Below, piece after piece: positions 28,134-36,936 of a DNA stretch of 64,000 bases. The translations under genes and the position numbers were made by a program. Under the pieces are notes generated by a model. The model had not been told where the DNA came from. It made no database searches and saw only the letters and a list, made by a program, of their open reading frames with translations. Each line of letters begins with the position of its first letter. Positions within the stretch are counted from its first letter, which is position 1. Origin of the DNA: CAVQEK01 sp963711495 (lineage in GTDB: Bacteria; Bacteroidota; Bacteroidia; Cytophagales; Cyclobacteriaceae); assembly GCA_963711495.1 (NCBI GenBank), contig CAVQEK010000003.1, positions 124,001-188,000 of the forward strand, given 5' to 3'.

Positions 28134-28910
28134 ATGAACAGCAACAATTTTATGAAATCTTTTTTCAGACAAAAAAGCATTTATTCCAGCGTGATGTCCA
28201 TTTTATCACTCATCGGTCTTCTGGGCTTTTATTCTTGCGTTCATGAGCCCATCACCACCAGTACTGGTGGTAATACTGAAAATGGCGGAAGTTTCAATCC
28301 CGTTGATACAGTTGACATACCGATCAATACGGTTTCCTGTAATCCCGATTCCATTTATTTCAGTAATCAGGTGCTGCCGATTTTCATTGCCAATTGTGCA
28401 ATAAGCGGCTGTCATGATGCGTCGTATGGCAGTGAAGGGGTAGTACTCACGAGCTATAATTCCATCATGCGCGGAATTCGGGCAGGTGATCCGAATCACA
28501 GCAGGAACTATCTCGTACTAATTTCTTCCGGCGAATCATTGATGCCTCGAAATCCCGGTTCGGAACGCGGATATTCTTTGCCCGGTGAACAAATCAATCT
28601 GATTAAAAAATGGATCCAACAGGGAGCCAGAAATAACTTTTGCAATGAATGTGATACCACATTATATACTTTTAGTGGAAGGATAAAGTCGATCATTGAT
28701 GTGAATTGTGCAACTTCCACCGGTTGCCATGCTGCCGGAAGCGCATACGGTAATTTTACGAATTACAGTGGGGTTAAAATTGAAGTAGACAACGGTTTAT
28801 TTGAAAGTAATGTTTTGATTGGAAAAACGATGCCTCCCGGAAGTCCTTTGCCGGCTTGTGAACGGGCTGTGATTAAGAAATGGCTGGATGGAGGAGCATT
28901 AAATAATTAA
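28134..28910 (+). CDS. Lipoprotein with two cytochrome-like domains and expanded heme motifs
   Basis: 258 residues with a lipoprotein signal (GFYSC, Cys35). Two tandem domains resemble small c-type cytochromes, each with a Cys...CysHis site followed by a downstream Met. Domain 1 has NCAISGCH (Cys88, Cys93-His94, spacing CX4CH) with a possible distal Met in SLMPRN. Domain 2 has NCATSTGCH (Cys192, Cys198-His199, CX5CH) with MPPGSPL. The canonical motif is CXXCH. Whether heme is attached is not known from sequence. Four bases separate it from the next, homologous gene. Confidence 0.78.
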   Translation: MNSNNFMKSFFRQKSIYSSVMSILSLIGLLGFYSCVHEPITTSTGGNTENGGSFNPVDTVDIPINTVSCNPDSIYFSNQVLPIFIANCAISGCHDASYGSEGVVLTSYNSIMRGIRAGDPNHSRNYLVLISSGESLMPRNPGSERGYSLPGEQINLIKKWIQQGARNNFCNECDTTLYTFSGRIKSIIDVNCATSTGCHAAGSAYGNFTNYSGVKIEVDNGLFESNVLIGKTMPPGSPLPACERAVIKKWLDGGALNN

Positions 28911-28914
28911 TAGA

Positions 28915-29277
28915 ATGAAGAAAATTGCAATTGCAGTGATCGTTTGTGTGATGGGGATTATTGGATTAAATGGATGCTATTATGACAATGAAGAATCACT
29001 TTACCCAGATGGGGCAAACTGTGATGTCAGCAACGTCACTTTTGCACAAACCATCAAACCTATTGTGGATACATATTGTGCCACGGCTGGTTGCCATGTG
29101 TCAGGGACAGGGCGTGTCGATCTGACTACTTACAGTGGTGTCAAAGGTATTGCGGATGACGGCAGGTTCAGACAATACGTGTTTGTGCAGAAAGATATGC
29201 CCCCCTCAAGTCCGCTATCTACTTGTGATTTAGCGCGAATAGATACCTGGCTAAATGACGGAGCACCAAATAACTAA
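28915..29277 (+). CDS. Single-domain cytochrome-like lipoprotein (CX4CH)
   Basis: 120 residues with a lipoprotein signal (LNGC, Cys21). The single domain is a close relative of the second domain of the preceding protein: YCATAGCH (Cys55, Cys60-His61, CX4CH), a YSGVK motif, DMPPSSPL as possible distal Met region, and an IDTWLNDGAPNN ending mirrored by KKWLDGGALNN in the neighbour. This points to a tandem duplication. A role as periplasmic electron carrier next to YceI is inference. Confidence 0.78.
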   Translation: MKKIAIAVIVCVMGIIGLNGCYYDNEESLYPDGANCDVSNVTFAQTIKPIVDTYCATAGCHVSGTGRVDLTTYSGVKGIADDGRFRQYVFVQKDMPPSSPLSTCDLARIDTWLNDGAPNN

Positions 29278-29308
29278 AAACAGAAATAAAGCCAAAAACG
29301 ATAAGCTC

Positions 29309-29866
29309 ATGAAAATTAACATTTTAACCACCCTCGCAGGTCTTTTAATGGTAAGTTCGGTATACGGACAGGGTAAATATTTTACGCGTACTGGTGAAAT
29401 AACCTTTTATTCGGAAACTCCTGTAGAAAATATTAAAGGTGTGAATAACCAGGCTTCTTGCATTTTCGATACCGACAAAGGAGAAATGGCGCTTTTTGTA
29501 TTGATGAAAGGTTTTGAATTTGAAAAAGCGTTGATGCAGGACCACTTTAATGAGAATTACGTAGAATCAGACAAATTTCCTAAGGCCACCTTTAAAGGAA
29601 AAATATTGAACTATAAAGGTTTGGACCTTAAAAGCTCAGATCCACAGGAACTGGAGGTTGAAGGTGACCTCAATGTGCATGGTGTCACCAGGCATATCAA
29701 AACAACAGCAACCGTACAGCCCAAAGGTGGCAAATTAATAGGACATGCCAATTTCCCCATTAAGATCGGTGATTTTGACATAAAAATTCCAAAGGCTGTC
29801 ATCAATAATATCAATGAAGAAGTACAAGTGACGGTCAATCTGGAGTTGGAACCTTATAATATGTAG
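29309..29866 (+). CDS. YceI-like secreted protein, second copy
   Basis: 185 residues from ATG 29309; an earlier in-frame start at 29255 would overlap the cytochrome gene and hide the signal peptide (MKINILTTLAGLLMVSSVYG). YceI signature: DHFNENYVESDKFPKATFKG and LNVHGVTRHIKTTATV. It is a paralogue of the protein at 23231-23812. YceI proteins bind isoprenoid chains in their barrel; a pairing with quinone or polyprenol and the adjacent cytochrome-like lipoproteins is attractive but unproven. Confidence 0.87.
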   Translation: MKINILTTLAGLLMVSSVYGQGKYFTRTGEITFYSETPVENIKGVNNQASCIFDTDKGEMALFVLMKGFEFEKALMQDHFNENYVESDKFPKATFKGKILNYKGLDLKSSDPQELEVEGDLNVHGVTRHIKTTATVQPKGGKLIGHANFPIKIGDFDIKIPKAVINNINEEVQVTVNLELEPYNM

Positions 29867-29977
29867 GGTGACCGGGAACATGTTTGTTATTACTGCGATT
29901 TGCGTTTTGGCTCCCGAATAAGTCGTCAAATTTCACCAAGCCACGCAATAATAAGGGGTTGGTCTTAATTAAGTACT

Positions 29978-30883
29978 ATGAAAAAAATACTATGTATTAT
30001 TATTACTACAGTGTGGATCCTGAATTTGATCCCGGTTGGAGTTCAAGCTCAGGATGATCTGTTGAAAATGCTTGAACAGGAATCGGCGAAACAAAAAACT
30101 ACCGATTATGCCTATGCGACCTTTAAAGGAACGCATCTCATTAACGGACAATCCGTGGAAACTACAGCTGGCGGGGTACTCAATGTCATTTTCAGTCATA
30201 GATTTGGAAAAATAAACGATGGGGCCTATCAGTTTTTCGGATTAGACCAGGCCACTGTTCGGCTGGGTATGGAATATGGATTGACCGACTGGCTGAATGT
30301 AGGTATTGGTCGCAGTTCTTATCAGAAGACCGTGGATGGATATGTGAAAATGAGATTGATGAGACAGTCGTCAGGATTGAAAAGGTTTCCGTTCACGGTG
30401 GTTTATTATGGGAACCTGGCTATTAACGGTCTGAAATGGGCCAATCCCGAAAGGATAAATTATTTTTCCTCACGGTTGTATTTTGCCAACCAGATCATGA
30501 TCGCACGTAAATTCAACAATAACTTTTCATTGCAATTGTCGCCGACAGTCGTCCATAAAAATTTGGTAGTCAATGCGACAGATCCCAATGATATCTTTGC
30601 TGTCGGTATTGGCGGACGTTATAAAATCACCAACCGCATGTCGCTTACCGGGGAATATTACTATCAGTTGCCAGTAGCCAATGCGACCAATCTAAATTAT
30701 AACTCCCTGGCTTTTGGCATTGATATTGAAACTGGCGGGCACGTTTTTCAAATACAGGTTACCAACGCCCAGAGTATGATTGAACAATATTTCATACCTG
30801 AAACGATGGGTAATTTCTTTAACGGTGATTTATATTTTGGATTTAACATAAGCAGGGTATTCACCATAAAAAATAAAAAATAG
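29978..30883 (+). CDS. DUF5777 beta-barrel outer-membrane protein
   Basis: 301 residues with a signal peptide ending VGVQAQ and an amphipathic strand pattern with a terminal aromatic strand (YFGFNISRVF), as in outer-membrane barrels. FKGTHLINGQSVET and GGVLNVIFSHRFGKIN are the recognised start of the DUF5777 family, which in this phylum sits beside YceI and cytochrome-like genes. Its role is unknown; it may be a channel or barrel for the substrate handled by the cluster. A strong terminator follows. Confidence 0.82.
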   Translation: MKKILCIIITTVWILNLIPVGVQAQDDLLKMLEQESAKQKTTDYAYATFKGTHLINGQSVETTAGGVLNVIFSHRFGKINDGAYQFFGLDQATVRLGMEYGLTDWLNVGIGRSSYQKTVDGYVKMRLMRQSSGLKRFPFTVVYYGNLAINGLKWANPERINYFSSRLYFANQIMIARKFNNNFSLQLSPTVVHKNLVVNATDPNDIFAVGIGGRYKITNRMSLTGEYYYQLPVANATNLNYNSLAFGIDIETGGHVFQIQVTNAQSMIEQYFIPETMGNFFNGDLYFGFNISRVFTIKNKK

Positions 30884-30911
30884 CATTTTCTGGTTTAGCC
30901 TTATTCGATTC

Positions 30912-30950
30912 AAAAAAAGCAATGTTTTCTTCGGAAGGCATTGTTTTTTT
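30912..30950 (+). terminator. Rho-independent terminator of the YceI/cytochrome cluster
   Basis: CAATG at 30920-30924 pairs with CATTG at 30939-30943 and the stem is lengthened by seven A upstream pairing with seven T downstream (one G-U pair), loop of 14 bases. It lies 28 bases after the DUF5777 stop and may work in both directions. Confidence 0.75.
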
Positions 30951-31152
30951 GTGTTAAATATTTGGGGGCAGATTGTTACTATCGATTTGTTATGTTATCA
31001 TTGAAAGCTCAGGATATGGCTGAATTTAAACCAGGCATGTATAATTAATATTCGCTTATAGCGAAGGAAAAAGGGATTTTAAGAAAAAATTTCATCGTAA
31101 ATTGAGGTTTCAGATTTTTACCGATTAACTTCCCGATAATTTGAATTCCCCG

Positions 31153-32019
31153 ATGTCCGAAAATCTCTTTTCCCATATTTTAATGCCCATTGCCATCGCC
31201 CTGATCATGTTTGGGATAGGCATTAATCTGAAATTCAGGGATTTTGGCCAGATCTTCATAAAGCCCAAAGCAGTATTGACAGGTTTATTTGCCCAGATGG
31301 TTGTGCTTCCACTTTTTGCTTTTGGCCTCAATTATTTCTGGGATATTTCTCCAGTACTGAAAGTGGGATTTATCCTGATCGCCGCATGTCCGGGAGGAAC
31401 TACTTCCAACATGGTCACCTTATTTTTACGGGGAAGATTGGCCCTCTCAGTCACACTCACCGCTTTCAACAGTTTTTTGATATTGTTCACCATTCCGGCC
31501 ATCGTCAACCTGGCCTTGCTCGTTTATCTGGGCCACCAGGAACAGATCCAGTTACCTTTTGATACCACGATAAAAGAAATATTTTTGGCGGTCTTGTTGC
31601 CAACCATTTTGGGTATGTTGATGAAAGAATTCAAACCTGCCTGGAGTACCAAATTGCGCACTCCTTTGAACTATGCCATGACATTGTTTCTTTTATTGGT
31701 TTTTTTGGGCATTGTTTTTTTTGAAAATAATGGCAGTGACAAGAATATCTTACATTACACCAACCTGTTTTTGCCCGCTTTTGTATTGAATGTTACCACC
31801 ATGTTTGCCGGTTATCTGGTTTCCCGTTTTGTTGGAATCACCAATCGGGGCAGGTTTACCATCGCCATCCAGGTGGGTTTACAAAACAGCGCACTCGCCA
31901 TTTATGTAGCCAGTAAGTTACTCGATCAGAATGAAATGGCCATGGTGGCGGTAGTATACGGTTCTTTCACTTTATTCAGTACGGCTTTCTGGGCTTGGAT
32001 TATGAAGAAATATTTGTAA
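31153..32019 (+). CDS. Bile acid:sodium symporter family transporter
   Basis: 288 residues from ATG 31153 (an in-frame TTG lies at 31141), about nine membrane helices. The BASS family marks are the helix LMPIAIALIMFGIGINL, the AACPGGTTSNMVTLFLRG segment of the sodium-binding crossover, and GLQNSALAIYVASKLL in the second crossover. Bacterial members move various organic anions with sodium, so bile acids are not implied. The stop codon shares its last A with the start of the next gene (TAATG). Confidence 0.9.
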   Translation: MSENLFSHILMPIAIALIMFGIGINLKFRDFGQIFIKPKAVLTGLFAQMVVLPLFAFGLNYFWDISPVLKVGFILIAACPGGTTSNMVTLFLRGRLALSVTLTAFNSFLILFTIPAIVNLALLVYLGHQEQIQLPFDTTIKEIFLAVLLPTILGMLMKEFKPAWSTKLRTPLNYAMTLFLLLVFLGIVFFENNGSDKNILHYTNLFLPAFVLNVTTMFAGYLVSRFVGITNRGRFTIAIQVGLQNSALAIYVASKLLDQNEMAMVAVVYGSFTLFSTAFWAWIMKKYL

Positions 32020-32498
32020 TGGATATCGTCTGGATAATTCTTGGAACCATACTCATTATTGCCGGCCTGATCGGCTGTATTTTACCAATAATTCCAGGGC
32101 CGCCTTTGAGTTATTTTGGATTGTTGGTTCTTCAGTTTAAGTCCGATCCTCCTTTTAACGCGAGATTTTTAATTATTTGGGCCTTGATTGTACTGGTCGT
32201 AACCGTACTTGACTATGTGATCCCTTCCATTGGAGTTCAACGATACGGTGGGAGTCGCAAAGGCATTTGGGGTGCCTCAATCGGTGTGTTGGCCGGTTTA
32301 TTTATTTTCCCACCTTTCGGTATTGTTGCCGGGCCAGTAATTGGTGCTGTAATAGGGGAATTGCTGGCTGGAAAAAATACTAATAATGCATTCAAAGCAG
32401 CTGTAGGATCGTTGATGGGTTTGCTCACGGGAGTCTTGCTGAAATTGATTGTGTCGTCAATAATGACTTATCATTTTTTTGCCGGCATATCTTCCTGA
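32019..32498 (+). CDS. DUF456 membrane protein
   Basis: 159 residues with about five hydrophobic segments. LIGCILPIIPGPPLSYFGLL is the hallmark of the DUF456 family, followed by a glycine-rich repeat GIWGASIGVLAGLFIFPPFG and GPVIGAVIGELLAGK. The ATG at 32019 overlaps the previous stop by one base, so translation is coupled. Function unknown. Confidence 0.85.
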   Translation: MDIVWIILGTILIIAGLIGCILPIIPGPPLSYFGLLVLQFKSDPPFNARFLIIWALIVLVVTVLDYVIPSIGVQRYGGSRKGIWGASIGVLAGLFIFPPFGIVAGPVIGAVIGELLAGKNTNNAFKAAVGSLMGLLTGVLLKLIVSSIMTYHFFAGISS

Positions 32499-32502
32499 TA
32501 AT

Positions 32503-33264
32503 TTACAATTGATCCAGTTCGGCAATTAGGATTTGAACCAGGTCTTTTGATTTAGCAGGGCTGGTGACATTATTTAGATTGTACCAGACGCCTTCTCCGG
32601 GGTCCAGATATTTCCCCGGATTTTTCGGCTGGTTTTTTTGAGCTTTTTCCAATTCATAATCCAAAACGTAGATATTGCGTAGTAATTTTTTGCCTTTTTC
32701 CCAGGATAACAATTGCTCCGTATCATTCACGACGCATTTAATTATTCTCGGAGCAAATTCAAAGGTCAAATCAACATGGCGTTTTGGAGCATCTTCTGTA
32801 TTCAAATATTGAATAAATAAGGGTAATTCCTTACCGCTTAACTCATAAATGGCCTGGATAACTTCCTGCAAAAATTCAGACCATATGCTCACCTGATCAG
32901 GTCGCAACATTATCGTTTGATTGTTCTGATCTGTTACCTCAATTTCCAGCGTTTCCAAGCTATTGAGTTCTGGCTTCGATTTATTGGTCCAATTAGTTTT
33001 TAGGAGTTTATCCAGGACAACTTGGTTCCAGATGGGTGGCAGTGTACCCTTCCAGGAGTAATCGTCGTTTGGTGTGAATCCCTCCTCCAGAATTTCTATT
33101 TCCGTGATGTCGTCCCGATCATAATATTCAATAGAATAATCAACCCGAGGTTGACCGGCATCTGAATAAAACTTTAATATATATCGGTGACAAAAGGGGG
33201 GCGGAACGGCGTTGGTATCATAGAAAAATGTAATATTTTGTGCTTTTTGCAGGGCTTCGATCAT
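32503..33264 (-). CDS. Conserved hypothetical protein coupled to menE
   Basis: 253 residues, soluble. Beta-rich N-terminal part (FFYDTNAVPPPFCHRYILKF, then VDYSIEYYDRDDITEIEILE) and a C-terminal section ending with helices (SPAKSKDLVQILIAELDQL). No domain is recognised. Its ATG overlaps the menE stop by four bases (ATGA), so it is translated from the men transcript. I see no reason to call it a menaquinone enzyme; it is not MenC, MenA or MenH. Confidence 0.7.
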   Translation of the reverse strand: MIEALQKAQNITFFYDTNAVPPPFCHRYILKFYSDAGQPRVDYSIEYYDRDDITEIEILEEGFTPNDDYSWKGTLPPIWNQVVLDKLLKTNWTNKSKPELNSLETLEIEVTDQNNQTIMLRPDQVSIWSEFLQEVIQAIYELSGKELPLFIQYLNTEDAPKRHVDLTFEFAPRIIKCVVNDTEQLLSWEKGKKLLRNIYVLDYELEKAQKNQPKNPGKYLDPGEGVWYNLNNVTSPAKSKDLVQILIAELDQL

Positions 33265-34385
33265 TGCGGATTATTTGGAGAGGATTTTAATTGCTGTTGC
33301 AAATATAATTTATCCACGGTCAATTTTCGTTGTATTTTATTGGTTTCGGTATACTCGAATTGCACCATAAAATAAATTGACTTTGGAACCTGGTATTTTG
33401 GCAGTTTTTCTTTCAAAAGGCAGAGAATTTTTTCGGCCTGATCAAATGGTTTACCTTCGATCACCAATGTCAGTTCCTCACCAAAAATTTTATTTGGAAA
33501 ACCCCAAAGAAAAAATGGATTGTCGATGCCATTATCACTTAAGATTTGTGCAATTCGCGGTTCAAGACTTTCCGGATAGATCTTTACTCCACCACTGTTG
33601 ATCACATGATCGGCACGACCCAGCCAGTAAAAATGCTTTTCATCTATGATTTCTACCATATCGTTGGTGATGATCGTCTTGTGTCTGGTTACCGGGCCTC
33701 TCACACACAGGCAGCCACGATCGTCCGTGGAGATTCGGTTATTTTCCAGCACACGAAAATAGATTGATCTATCCGGTCCGTTGATTCTGCGCAGGGCAAA
33801 ATGGGATACGGTCTCAGTCATGGCAAAAGTGGCATAAACAGGTGCATTGACTGATTGCACCATGGTTTCCAGTGAACCGTCAACAGGGCCACCGCCCAGC
33901 AGTATTCCTTTCATGTAGTTCAGCTTAAGACTGGATTTACCACCTTCTTTGAGTACTGTTTTCAATTGATAAGGTACCAAAGCAGTGAAATCGATCTTTA
34001 TGGCTTCGGTAAGTTTTCTCAACGGGTTGGCAGTTGGTGTTACGGCAACGAGTGTCATATTCGCTTCCAGCGCACGCACGATCATCATTTTTCCGGCAAT
34101 ATACATCGGATTCAAACACAACAAAGCCGTATCTCCTTCGTGCAGGTCCAGCGCCTTAAGGGTCATCGCTGCACTTAGTTTCATTTGTTCCCGCGTAATG
34201 GCAATCGGTTTTGGTTTTCCCGTGGATCCGGATGTGGTGATGGTAAACGTTTGTTGTCCAGAAAGCCAATTATGCGTAAATTTTAATATTTCCCCTTCAA
34301 ACTCATCACCCGGATCAATTTCCTTAAAATCACGCAAAACCTGATCAATAAGAAATGTTTTTCCATTAATGATCAATTTATCCAT
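33261..34385 (-). CDS. menE: o-Succinylbenzoate-CoA ligase
   Basis: 374-residue AMP-forming ligase, shorter than the roughly 450-residue enterobacterial form, as is usual in Bacteroidota. The P-loop is TTSGSTGKPK (residues 50-59); LLGGGPVDGSLE and YATFAMTETVSHFALR are the adenylation core motifs, and the C-terminal domain ends with the catalytic-lysine region NKIQRKLTVDKLY. It activates o-succinylbenzoate with CoA in menaquinone synthesis. It lies 15 bases after menB. Confidence 0.88.
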   Translation of the reverse strand: MDKLIINGKTFLIDQVLRDFKEIDPGDEFEGEILKFTHNWLSGQQTFTITTSGSTGKPKPIAITREQMKLSAAMTLKALDLHEGDTALLCLNPMYIAGKMMIVRALEANMTLVAVTPTANPLRKLTEAIKIDFTALVPYQLKTVLKEGGKSSLKLNYMKGILLGGGPVDGSLETMVQSVNAPVYATFAMTETVSHFALRRINGPDRSIYFRVLENNRISTDDRGCLCVRGPVTRHKTIITNDMVEIIDEKHFYWLGRADHVINSGGVKIYPESLEPRIAQILSDNGIDNPFFLWGFPNKIFGEELTLVIEGKPFDQAEKILCLLKEKLPKYQVPKSIYFMVQFEYTETNKIQRKLTVDKLYLQQQLKSSPNNPQ

Positions 34386-34400
34386 GGTTCCAATGATTTA

Positions 34401-35225
34401 TCAGGGAAATTTCGGGAATTTATCAAAATCGGGTTTGCGTTTTTCCATGAAGGCGTTCTTGCCTTCCTTGGCTTCTTCTGAAAGATAATACAACAACGTT
34501 GCATTACCCGCTAACTCCTGGATACCCGCCTGACCATCAAGTTCGGCGTTGAAGGCTGATTTCAGCATGCGTATGGCGATCGGACTTTTCTCCATGATCT
34601 TTTCCGCCCAGCCAACATAGGTTTCCTCCAGTTGATCCAGCGATACCACTTTGTTGACCAGACCCATTTCCCTGGCTTCCTGTGCATCATATTGATCGCA
34701 GAGAAACCAGATTTCCCGGGCTTTTTTCTGACCAACAATACGTGCCAGATAAGATGCTCCGAATCCACCATCGAAACTGCCGACTTTCGGACCTGTTTGT
34801 CCGAAGCGGGCGTTATCCGCAGCTATGGTCAAATCGCACACTACATGCAACACATGACCACCGCCAATGGCCCATCCGGCTACCGCGGCTATCACTGCTT
34901 TAGGAATACTTCGGATCTGTTTTTGCAGATCGAGCACATTCAACCGGGGTACCTGGTCCTGACCGACATAGCCGCCATGACCGCGTACACTTTGATCGCC
35001 ACCACTGCAAAAGGCTTTTCCTCCCTCTCCCGTAAATACGATCACTTTGATCTTGGTATCTTCACGGCAAATGTTCATGGCGTCGATCATTTCCGAGACT
35101 GTTTTCGGCGTGAATGCATTGTGCACATGAGGCCGGTTAATACTTATTCTGGCGATGCCATTATAAAATTGAAACAATATCTCACTGTATTCTTTGATGG
35201 TTTTCCAGGAATATTTAAGCTCCAT
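34401..35225 (-). CDS. menB: 1,4-Dihydroxy-2-naphthoyl-CoA synthase
   Basis: 274-residue crotonase-family ring-closing enzyme of menaquinone biosynthesis. Marks are NAFTPKTVSEM, the oxyanion-hole region KAFCSGGDQSVRGHGGY, and AGWAIGGGHVLHVVCDL with TGPKVGSFDGG, all characteristic of MenB. The conserved C-terminus ends FPKFP. Its start overlaps the end of menD by 11 bases. Confidence 0.95.
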   Translation of the reverse strand: MELKYSWKTIKEYSEILFQFYNGIARISINRPHVHNAFTPKTVSEMIDAMNICREDTKIKVIVFTGEGGKAFCSGGDQSVRGHGGYVGQDQVPRLNVLDLQKQIRSIPKAVIAAVAGWAIGGGHVLHVVCDLTIAADNARFGQTGPKVGSFDGGFGASYLARIVGQKKAREIWFLCDQYDAQEAREMGLVNKVVSLDQLEETYVGWAEKIMEKSPIAIRMLKSAFNAELDGQAGIQELAGNATLLYYLSEEAKEGKNAFMEKRKPDFDKFPKFP

Positions 35226-36936
35226 AATGTGATCTGATTTTTGTTTTGTATGCTTCGAAAATCTGTTTGTTTAACTTGTTATCTGTTTCTATTTCCAGAA
35301 TTTTAGCTTTTTCACCTTTCCGGAAAAATTCAGGCAAAAGTGCTTCTAATTCATTTTGGTTTCGGCAGATGTGATATTCCAATCCAAAGTCTTTCGCAGT
35401 ATTGGCAGCATTCAGCGGCTGCTGGGTCTCAAAGTATTCTTCCAGTTCCGGCAGACGGTCCGGCCCTGGTATGATCCTGAATATTCCGCCACCGTGATTG
35501 TTCATAATAATGATTCGCAGGTTGGAAGGGATGGATGAATGCCAAAGACCATTGCGATCATAAAAAAAGGCCATATCTCCAGTAATGAGCGTATTTATCT
35601 TTTCACTGGTTAAAGCAATTCCCACCGCCGTGCTGGTGCATCCGTCAATGCCGCTGGTGCCCCGATTTGCGAATACCCGGATGTCTTTTTGTTTGGACGT
35701 CAATGTCACATAATTGGCATATCGTACCGGCATACTGTTGGCCAGGTGCAATATACTGTTGGAAGGCAATTGTTGAAGCACCTGATAGGTGGCCTTAAAC
35801 TCGCCGAAGGCAGTCTGATCCAAAAAAGATCGATGGAATGTTTTCGCTTCAAGTTCTGTCTTAACCCATTTATTATAAATTATTGACTGTGAGGTTTTAA
35901 TGTTTTTTAACTTCGAATTCAGGAGTGCCTCTAAGAACGATTTTTCATCCACATCCCAAAGTTGACTCAGATGTTGAAAGGTATCCTTGATACTGGTATC
36001 CCCGGCAATCTGCCAATGATGGATGCCGGGAGATTTTCGCAAAAAGGTTTTGAGATTTTTGGCAATAATTGATTTCCCAAAACTGATCACCAGGTCTGGC
36101 TGAAGGTCCTGGTGGAAATAATGATTTTTACTGAATAGAAAACCATCGTGATGCCGGATCACATGGTTACAGCCGTGCATGTTTGAGATAACATCCCCGG
36201 CCACCGGAATTTTCAATGAAGCGGAAATCTCATCCAAAAATTCGCCGAACTCAGCGTCATGATCATGTTGACCAATCAGCATGATGATTTTGTGATAGGG
36301 GGTCAGAGCATCTTCCAACCGTTCAATTTCCCGGGCAGAAATATTTTTTTTACCCTCAGCATGCTGAATGATGGGGATTTTCTGGTCAAAATCCATTTTT
36401 TCACTCACATCAGGATAAAATGGTTCCCGTACAGGTACATTCACTTGTACCGGACCGGATGGATATTTTTCGGCAGTGATAATAGCTTCATTAATCATCC
36501 TGCCGGCATGCCAGATCTCATCGGGATGGTTGAATGACGCTGGAAAACAGAAGCTTTTTTTGATGTGGTTGGCGTAAAGATTTTGCTGGCGAATGGTCTG
36601 TCCGTCATACTGATCGATCCATTCGGGCGGGCGGTCTGCTGTGAAGGCGATCAGGGGAATCTGTTGGTAAAAAGCTTCGGTGAGGGCGGGAGCGAGGTTT
36701 AATGCGGCGGTTCCCGAAGTACACACAACGCCTACTGTTTTCGTAGTACCCATGGCCAAACCCAGCGCTATAAATCCGGCAGATCGCTCATCCGGCACCA
36801 CTTTAACTTCAATATCGGGATGTCTGACAAAGGCGAGCGTGATCAATGCCGAACGCGAACCTGGAGATATTACTACATTCCGGATGCCATGTCTGGCACA
36901 GATCTCTGCAATATTGACAATAGGCTGAACGATCAT
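35215..36936 (-). CDS. menD: SEPHCHC synthase (2-succinyl-5-enolpyruvyl-6-hydroxy-3-cyclohexene-1-carboxylate synthase)
   Basis: 573-residue thiamine-diphosphate enzyme. The N-terminal motif VVISPGSRSALITLAF and DERSAGFIALGLA contain the catalytic glutamate, TSGTAALNLAPALTEA follows, and the ThDP-binding GDMAFFYDRNGLW...NNHGGGIF lies in the C-terminal domain. It adds the succinic-semialdehyde unit to isochorismate. It heads the minus-strand operon menD-menB-menE-hypothetical. The isochorismate synthase, menC and menA genes are not in the window. Confidence 0.94.
   Translation of the reverse strand: MIVQPIVNIAEICARHGIRNVVISPGSRSALITLAFVRHPDIEVKVVPDERSAGFIALGLAMGTTKTVGVVCTSGTAALNLAPALTEAFYQQIPLIAFTADRPPEWIDQYDGQTIRQQNLYANHIKKSFCFPASFNHPDEIWHAGRMINEAIITAEKYPSGPVQVNVPVREPFYPDVSEKMDFDQKIPIIQHAEGKKNISAREIERLEDALTPYHKIIMLIGQHDHDAEFGEFLDEISASLKIPVAGDVISNMHGCNHVIRHHDGFLFSKNHYFHQDLQPDLVISFGKSIIAKNLKTFLRKSPGIHHWQIAGDTSIKDTFQHLSQLWDVDEKSFLEALLNSKLKNIKTSQSIIYNKWVKTELEAKTFHRSFLDQTAFGEFKATYQVLQQLPSNSILHLANSMPVRYANYVTLTSKQKDIRVFANRGTSGIDGCTSTAVGIALTSEKINTLITGDMAFFYDRNGLWHSSIPSNLRIIIMNNHGGGIFRIIPGPDRLPELEEYFETQQPLNAANTAKDFGLEYHICRNQNELEALLPEFFRKGEKAKILEIETDNKLNKQIFEAYKTKIRSHYGA

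Noticed and set aside
28134..29277. Calling the two lipoproteins true c-type cytochromes
   Set aside because: The heme motifs have non-standard spacing, so I describe them as cytochrome-like and leave heme attachment open.
34632..35237. 201-codon plus-strand open frame
   Set aside because: It is antisense to menB, which is unmistakable; the predicted product has no recognisable motif.
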